A DNA stretch of 64,000 nucleotides from Cognatilysobacter claricitrinus (lineage in GTDB: Bacteria; Pseudomonadota; Gammaproteobacteria; Xanthomonadales; Xanthomonadaceae). Positions 59,345 through 64,000 of the stretch are shown here, piece after piece. The DNA lies in assembly GCF_045866565.1 (NCBI RefSeq), contig NZ_BAAFZV010000001.1:310001-374000 (forward strand). The letters are read 5' to 3'. A model generated the notes under the pieces. It was not told the DNA's origin, did no database searches, and was given only the letters and a program-made list of their open reading frames with translations. The position numbers and the translations under genes are program-made. Numbering within the stretch: the stretch's first letter is position 1; every line of letters starts with the position of its first letter.

Positions 59345-60022
59345 TCAGCGACGGCGCGCGTCGTCCACCGCGGACTTCATGCGTGTGATGACATCGGCGT
59401 AGTCCGGCGAGTTGAAGATCGCCGAGCCGGCGACGAACGTATCCGCACCCGCCGCGGCGATCTCGGCGATGTTGTCGGCCTTGACGCCACCGTCGATCTC
59501 CAGCCGCACGTGGCGGCCGCTCGCATCGATCATCGAACGCACGCGGCGCAGCTTGTCGAGCGCGGACGGAATGAAGGCCTGCCCGCCGAAGCCGGGGTTC
59601 ACCGACATCAGCAGCACCATGTCGATGTCCGACAGCACGTAATCGAGCACGTCGACCGGCGTTGCCGGATTCAGCACGATCCCGGCCTGGCAGCCGAGCG
59701 ACTTGATCAGCTGCACGGTGCGATGCACGTGCCGGCTCGCTTCCGGATGGAACGTGATCATCGACGCGCCGGCCTTGGCAAAGTCGGGGACGATGCGATC
59801 GACCGGCTCGACCATCAGGTGCACGTCGATCGGCGCGGTGACGCCGTGCTTGCGCAGCGCCTCGCAGACCAGCGGGCCGATGGTGAGGTTGGGTACGTAA
59901 TGGTTGTCCATCACGTCGAAGTGCACCCAGTCGGCGCCCGCCTTCAGCACGTTGTCGACTTCCTCGCCGAGCTTCGCGAAGTTCGCGGACAGGATGGACG
60001 GGGCGATGACGGTCGATTGCAT
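59345..60022 (-). CDS. rpe: Ribulose-phosphate 3-epimerase
   Basis: Interconverts ribulose-5-P and xylulose-5-P in the pentose phosphate pathway. The ATG at 60022 gives 225 residues and the family start MQSTVIAPSILSANFAKLGE. Catalytic and metal-binding blocks are VHFDVMDNHYVPNLTIGPLV, PIDVHLMVEP, ITFHPEASRHVHRTV, MSVNPGFGGQAFIPSALDK and LEIDGGVKADNI. It follows the J-domain gene by 14 bases and probably shares a transcript with it. Confidence 0.98.
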   Translation of the reverse strand: MQSTVIAPSILSANFAKLGEEVDNVLKAGADWVHFDVMDNHYVPNLTIGPLVCEALRKHGVTAPIDVHLMVEPVDRIVPDFAKAGASMITFHPEASRHVHRTVQLIKSLGCQAGIVLNPATPVDVLDYVLSDIDMVLLMSVNPGFGGQAFIPSALDKLRRVRSMIDASGRHVRLEIDGGVKADNIAEIAAAGADTFVAGSAIFNSPDYADVITRMKSAVDDARRR

Positions 60023-60036
60023 GGCGATCTCGGAGG

Positions 60037-60378
60037 TCAGCGACGCGGCTTGCGCAGCGCCTGGATGCGGTCGTAGGCGCCATTGATCTCGCGCGCCTTG
60101 GTCTCGGCGCGACGGCGCAGCTCGGGTGCGGCCGTGGCGAACTTGTCGGGGTGGTACTGCGACATCATCCGGCGATAGGCCTGGTCGATGTCGGCGTCGC
60201 TGGCGTCGTCCGGTACGCGGAGCACGCGGTAGGGGTCGTCGCGCAGGCGAAACCAGTCCGCGTCGAAGGCGTGGCCGATCAACAGGCCGAGCAGCGCGCC
60301 CAGCGGCGGTTCGGCGCGCAGCAGCGCGGCACCCGCGAAGAAGCCCAGCAATTTGCCGTACCACCGGGTCGTTCGCAC
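60037..60378 (-). CDS. J-domain protein (DjlA-like)
   Basis: A 113-residue protein. The N-terminus has a short hydrophobic stretch with glycines (KLLGFFAGAALLRAEPPLGA, LLGLLIGHAFDADW), as in the TerB/DjlA type. The J domain covers about residues 47-110 with the HPD signature in MMSQYHPDKFATAAPELRR. It would recruit DnaK, possibly at the membrane. It lies just upstream of rpe and is divergent from purC with 116 bases between. Confidence 0.87.
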   Translation of the reverse strand: MRTTRWYGKLLGFFAGAALLRAEPPLGALLGLLIGHAFDADWFRLRDDPYRVLRVPDDASDADIDQAYRRMMSQYHPDKFATAAPELRRRAETKAREINGAYDRIQALRKPRR

Positions 60379-60494
60379 GCGGCGGGCCCTGCCTGCAGGG
60401 TCGGGGATCGGGCCGGCAGTGTACCTGCAGCACGACGGCGGCCGGCGTACACTGCCCGGCCCGCCGCCGTCAGGCGGCCGTGCTCGACAGGCCC

Positions 60495-61421
60495 ATGCGC
60501 CATTCGTTGCTGACGTCCGATCTTCCCGGGCTCCACCTGCGCCACCGCGGCAAGGTCCGCGACGTGTTCGACGTGCCGGCCGAGCGCCTGCCGACCGAAG
60601 CGCGTGATGGCGACCACCTGCTCATCGTCGCGACCGACCGCCTCAGCGCGTTCGACGTGGTGCTGCCCGACCCGATTCCCGGCAAGGGCGAGATGCTCTG
60701 CCAAATCAGCAACTTCTGGTTCGGCAAGACCGCGCACATCGTCCCCAATCACCTCACCGGCATCGACGTGGCGAGCGTGCTGCCCGAGGGTGTCGACGCG
60801 GCGCTGTACTCGAAGCGCGCAGTGGTGACCCGCCGCCTGAAGCCCGTACCGATCGAATGCATCGCGCGCGGCTATCTCATCGGCAGCGGCTGGAAGGACT
60901 ACCAGCGCACCGGTCGCGTGTCCGGCATTGCACTGCCCGACGGCCTGCGCCAGGCCGAGAAGTTGCCCGAGCCGATCTTTACGCCGTCGACGAAGGCCGC
61001 GGTCGGCGACCACGACGAGAACATCGACTTCGACGCCGCGGTGCGCCTGTGTGGCGCCGAGCTCGCCGAAGCCGTGCGCGACGCGACGCTGCGCCTGTAC
61101 GCGTATGCGGCCGACTACGCGGCGCAGCGCGGCATCCTCCTCGCCGACACCAAGTTCGAGTTCGGCACCGATGCCGACGGCCGCCTCTACGTCATGGACG
61201 AAATGCTGACGCCGGATTCGTCGCGCTACTGGCCGGCGGATTCGTACGAGGTCGGCACCAGCCCGCCGAGCTACGACAAGCAGTTCGTGCGCGACTACCT
61301 GGAAGCGGTCGGCTGGGACAAGACGCCGCCGGGGCCGACGCTGCCGGCCGAGGTCATCGAGAAGACGCGTGCGAAGTACGCCGAAGCGCTCGATCGGCTG
61401 GCGGGTATTTCGGTCGACTGA
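60495..61421 (+). CDS. purC: Phosphoribosylaminoimidazole-succinocarboxamide synthase
   Basis: ATP-dependent ligase that joins CAIR and aspartate in purine synthesis. The 308-residue size is of the longer Xanthomonad/eukaryote-like type. Conserved blocks are HRGKVRDVFDVPAERLP, ATDRLSAFDVVLPDPIPGKG, VPIECIARGYLIGSGWKDYQ, LADTKFEFGTDADGRLYVMD and EMLTPDSSRYWPADSYEVG. It reads away from the J-domain gene. Confidence 0.98.
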   Translation: MRHSLLTSDLPGLHLRHRGKVRDVFDVPAERLPTEARDGDHLLIVATDRLSAFDVVLPDPIPGKGEMLCQISNFWFGKTAHIVPNHLTGIDVASVLPEGVDAALYSKRAVVTRRLKPVPIECIARGYLIGSGWKDYQRTGRVSGIALPDGLRQAEKLPEPIFTPSTKAAVGDHDENIDFDAAVRLCGAELAEAVRDATLRLYAYAADYAAQRGILLADTKFEFGTDADGRLYVMDEMLTPDSSRYWPADSYEVGTSPPSYDKQFVRDYLEAVGWDKTPPGPTLPAEVIEKTRAKYAEALDRLAGISVD

Positions 61422-61512
61422 GGCGTCGCGGTTCCGTAGCGGCTGTCCCATTGCTGCAACGCCGGCGCGTGCGCCGCTGCGGCATCATCAACGCTCAACC
61501 CGGGACCGCGCC

Positions 61513-61992
61513 ATGAACGCCACCGCCGACCGCCCCATCGACCGCTGGTTCGCGAGCTACAGCGACGACCACCGCAACCACACCAACCAGCACATCCACG
61601 TGCTGTGTGTGCCGGCGATCCTGTGGAGCGTGATCGCGTTGCTGTGGTGCATCCCGTCGCCGTCGTCGATGTTCAACGATGGCGTGTTCGCCGGCGCGGC
61701 GATGCTGCTGGCGGCGCTGTTCTACTACCGTCATTCGCGCAGCCTCGGGCTCGGCATGGCGATCGTGTTCGTGGCGCTCGGCCTGCTCACGCGCGTGCTG
61801 TTCATGGTGCTGGGCGCGAAAGGCCTGCTGACGCTCGCGTTCGCGGTGTTCGTCGTCGCGTGGATCGGGCAGTTCGTCGGCCACAAGATCGAAGGGCGCA
61901 AGCCCAGCTTCCTCACCGATATCACCTACCTGCTGATCGGTCCGGCCTGGGTGCTGGCCAAGCTCTATCGCCGCATGGGCATCGGCTACTGA
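61513..61992 (+). CDS. Mpo1-like (DUF962) membrane protein
   Basis: A 159-residue membrane protein with four hydrophobic spans. The start has the histidine-rich block DHRNHTNQHIHVLCVPAILW, and a second conserved His lies in QFVGHKIEGRKPSFLTDITY. In yeast Mpo1 the histidines bind iron for 2-hydroxy fatty acid oxidation; the bacterial role is unproven. The EamA gene begins within its stop (TGATG overlap), so they are co-translated. Confidence 0.92.
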   Translation: MNATADRPIDRWFASYSDDHRNHTNQHIHVLCVPAILWSVIALLWCIPSPSSMFNDGVFAGAAMLLAALFYYRHSRSLGLGMAIVFVALGLLTRVLFMVLGAKGLLTLAFAVFVVAWIGQFVGHKIEGRKPSFLTDITYLLIGPAWVLAKLYRRMGIGY

Positions 61993-62900
61993 TGACGCGC
62001 AGCGCCGGCCTCGGCGGCCGCGACCTGGCGCTCGTCCTGCTGATCTGCCTGGCGTGGGCAGGCAACTTCCTCACGTCCGCGCTCGCGCTGCGGGAGATTC
62101 CGCCGTTCCTGTTTACGGCCCTGCGTTTCGCGATCCTCGGATTCGCGTTGCTGCCCTTCATCAAGCGCCCCGCCGAAGGCCAGTGGCCCCGACTGCTGAC
62201 CGTCGCGCTGTGCCTGGGCGTGCTGCACTTCGGGTTGAGCTTCACCTCGCTCAAGCTCGCGGGCGACCTGTCGTCTCCCGCGATCGTGATGCAGAGCTAC
62301 GTGCCGATGACCGCGCTGCTGGGCTGGTTCGTGCTTGGTGAGCGATTCGGATGGCGCACCTCGCTCGCGATCGCGGTGAGTTTCGGCGGCGTTCTCGTGC
62401 TGGGCTTCGATCCGATCGTGCTCGACCATCCGGCGTCGCTGGTGTCGATGCTGATCTCCGCGGTGTTCCTCGCGACCGCCACCGTGCTGATGAAGCGCCT
62501 GAAAGGTCTCGACGTGTTCAGCCAGCAGGGCTGGATCGCGCTGATCAGCATGCTGCCGTTGCTCGTGGTCAGCCACTTCGTTGAACCCGGCGCGATCGCG
62601 AAACTGCCGCAGGTGTCGTGGGTCGGCTGGGTGGGCGCGGCGTACGCGGCGTTCGTGTCGTCGCTGCTCGGACACGGCCTCTACTACGTACTCGTGAAGC
62701 GCCATCCGATCGCACAGGTCACGCCGTGGCTGCTGATCTCGCCAGTGCTGGCGGTGATTCTCGGCGTGCTGTTCTGGGGCGATCGACCGGGGCCGCGACT
62801 GCTCGTCGGCGGCGCGATGGTGCTGGGCGGCGTGCTGATCATCGCGCTGCGCACGCTGGCGAAGTCGCGCGAGGTCGTGCGCGATCCGGTCGAAATCTGA
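61992..62900 (+). CDS. EamA-family (drug/metabolite) transporter
   Basis: A 302-residue permease with ten hydrophobic spans arranged as two EamA repeats. Segments include LALVLLICLAWAGNFLTSAL at the start, AIVMQSYVPMTALLGWFVLG near the end of repeat one, and WLLISPVLAVILGVLFWGDR in repeat two. It resembles O-acetylserine/amino-acid exporters (YdeD type), but the substrate is unresolved. It abuts the convergent epimerase gene with no gap (62900/62901). Confidence 0.92.
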   Translation: MTRSAGLGGRDLALVLLICLAWAGNFLTSALALREIPPFLFTALRFAILGFALLPFIKRPAEGQWPRLLTVALCLGVLHFGLSFTSLKLAGDLSSPAIVMQSYVPMTALLGWFVLGERFGWRTSLAIAVSFGGVLVLGFDPIVLDHPASLVSMLISAVFLATATVLMKRLKGLDVFSQQGWIALISMLPLLVVSHFVEPGAIAKLPQVSWVGWVGAAYAAFVSSLLGHGLYYVLVKRHPIAQVTPWLLISPVLAVILGVLFWGDRPGPRLLVGGAMVLGGVLIIALRTLAKSREVVRDPVEI

Positions 62901-63764
62901 TCAGCCCGCGCGCGGGAACATCGACGCCTTCGGCGCGAATGCGCGCGGCGCATAACCGAACGCTTCGCGCGCCGGGGTCGCATCGAACACGAGGTCGCGC
63001 CGCATGCGCTCGATCGCGGCGTCGCCGAAACCCGTTGCAATGCCGCGCGACTGCGCCATCCGCACCGCGAACTCGAACACCGGCAGCGGCAGCTCGAGCA
63101 GGTGTGCGGGCGGTTCCAGCACGCGCAGGACGCGGCGCACCATGTCGCGATACGCGAGTGTCTCGCCGCCGGGCAGGTCGAACGCGCGATCGTGCGCGGC
63201 CGTCGCGCCGATGCAGTCGACCGCGGCGGCCGCGAGATCGCCGACGTGCACCGGCTGGCGCAGGCCGGTCGCTCGGCGGGGCAACGGAAACCAGCGCATG
63301 CGATGCGCGATGCGCGCGATGCGACTCAACGTGGCATCACGCGCGGCGCCGTAGACCAGCGTCGGGCGCAGGATGGTTACCGCTGCGGCGCGTTCGCGTG
63401 CGGTGGTCATCAACCGGTCTTCCGCGAGTTGCAGGCGTTGCGCGACATCGCGCTCGTCCGCATCGACCGAATGCTGTTTCACCACCACGCTGGTCGACCC
63501 GAATGCGATTACGCGCGATGCCTGCGGCGCGCCGCGTGCATACCAGTAGGAGAACGCATCGAGCGGGCCGCAACTCACGATCGCATCGACTTCAGCCGGC
63601 AGCGCCGGCATTGCATCGAAGGCGCCCTGCAGCCACGTCAGCCCGGGCTCGTCGCGCTGCGGATTGCGCGACACGGCGGTGATGCGCCAGCCGGCGTTGC
63701 GCAGGCGGTCGATGAGTGGCTCACCGATCTGCCCGGTGCCGCCGAACACCAGCGCGTGCCGCAT
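62901..63764 (-). CDS. NAD(P)-dependent epimerase/reductase-like protein
   Basis: A 287-residue extended-SDR relative from the ATG at 63764 (MRHALVFGGTGQIGEPLIDR). The Rossmann loop is GGTGQIG at residues 8-14 and a downstream ILRPTLVYGAARDATL matches the NAD epimerase pattern. The usual YxxxK is not clear, as the region where it should lie reads FGSTSVVVKQHSVDADERDV, so activity is uncertain. The start overlaps the stop of the NhaA gene by one base. Function unknown. Confidence 0.84.
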   Translation of the reverse strand: MRHALVFGGTGQIGEPLIDRLRNAGWRITAVSRNPQRDEPGLTWLQGAFDAMPALPAEVDAIVSCGPLDAFSYWYARGAPQASRVIAFGSTSVVVKQHSVDADERDVAQRLQLAEDRLMTTARERAAAVTILRPTLVYGAARDATLSRIARIAHRMRWFPLPRRATGLRQPVHVGDLAAAAVDCIGATAAHDRAFDLPGGETLAYRDMVRRVLRVLEPPAHLLELPLPVFEFAVRMAQSRGIATGFGDAAIERMRRDLVFDATPAREAFGYAPRAFAPKASMFPRAG

Positions 63765-64000
63765 CAGTGCATGCCTCGCGCCAACGCCGGCCGCAGCCAT
63801 GCGTATCCGAGCAACGCCGACAGCACCGATGCCGCAAGCACGCCCAGCACAGCCTCCTCGTAGCGCAGCGCGTCGTCATAGGCGAGCGATGCGATGAACA
63901 GGCTCATCGTGAACCCAATGCCGCACAGCAAGCCGAGGCCCAGCGTGGAGCGCACATCCATGCCCTCCGGCAAGCGCACCACGCCGAGCGCGCGCAGGCC
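63764..64000 (-). CDS. nhaA: Na+/H+ antiporter NhaA, C-terminal end only
   Basis: The window ends inside this gene. The visible 78 residues include LGLGLLCGIGFTMSLFIASL, the well-conserved NhaA C-terminal helix signature, followed by a final span and the tail ALARGMH. The pH-sensing and ion-binding helices with the paired Asp residues lie outside the window. It is the upstream neighbour of the epimerase-like gene on the same strand. Confidence 0.88.
   Translation of the reverse strand, partial: GLRALGVVRLPEGMDVRSTLGLGLLCGIGFTMSLFIASLAYDDALRYEEAVLGVLAASVLSALLGYAWLRPALARGMH

Noticed and set aside
58301..60076. A 591-codon plus-strand frame spanning the CPBP and rpe genes
   Set aside because: It overlaps the CPBP gene in another frame, the terminator and the antisense of rpe; the real genes there have strong family motifs.

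Overview
This window looks like chromosomal DNA of a high-GC gammaproteobacterium of the Lysobacteraceae (Xanthomonadaceae), most like Lysobacter or a close relative. The evidence is gene content and order: a Clp-type CRP homologue beside speD and coq7, the rplM-rpsI pair, trpG-trpD-trpC separated from trpE, and an O-antigen locus lying between etfBA and metB, the site of the variable lps locus in Xanthomonas. Species cannot be fixed from this sequence alone. No rRNA, CRISPR array, insertion sequence or prophage was seen. One tRNA gene (Gln, anticodon CTG) is present.

Layout. 1-3198: the 3' part missing of a GDP-mannose pyrophosphorylase gene (manC/xanB), then etfB and etfA. 3329-21503: surface-polysaccharide locus with an SLH-domain secreted protein, a Sel1-repeat lipoprotein, gmd and fcl (GDP-fucose), two methyltransferases, and a tightly overlapping minus-strand run: wzm, wzt, a 1005-residue pyruvyltransferase/coiled-coil/glycosyltransferase fusion, a GT4 enzyme, wecB, a flippase-like membrane protein, a degenerate-methyltransferase/GT2 fusion and a membrane GT39-like protein. 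21519-25043: metB-like gene, a 2OG-Fe(II) oxygenase and cystathionine beta-synthase. 25146-30722: YdcH, an OmpA-like lipoprotein, pilU, and the tyrosine-catabolism pair maiA/fahA. 30794-36335: tRNA-Gln, rpsI, rplM, a GlcF-like protein, coq7, speD, clp, a GNAT and a GFA protein. 36342-40828: trpGDC operon with a SIMPL gene at its head and HAD and ABM genes embedded. 40968-48227: fdhF-like/fdhD, a two-component system with two small low-complexity secreted proteins, and ltrA. 48468-56495: accessory stretch (methyltransferase, EAL protein, MocR regulator, DsbA/peroxiredoxin pair, RDD protein) with dispersed short palindromes. 56626-64000: trpE with its leader, CPBP protease, rpe, a J-domain protein, purC, an Mpo1-like protein, an EamA transporter, an NAD-dependent epimerase-like protein and the end of nhaA.

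Functional themes. ManC, Gmd, Fcl and WecB supply nucleotide sugars to glycosyltransferases whose product is exported by Wzm/Wzt as an O-polysaccharide. Tryptophan synthesis is encoded in two places (trpE, and trpG-trpD-trpC), and each transcription unit begins with a short open reading frame not obvious by length. Both short frames contain the same Gly-Trp-Arg-Trp-Trp-Pro block, encoded by an identical 17-base sequence. Each sits inside a hairpin and follows a matching promoter-like element whose expected start site coincides with the ATG. I consider these paired, possibly leaderless, trp leader peptides the best regulatory discovery here. The second notable idea is that the SLH protein and the polysaccharide pyruvyltransferase domain in one locus could form a Gram-negative version of the SLH/pyruvylated-polymer anchoring pair.
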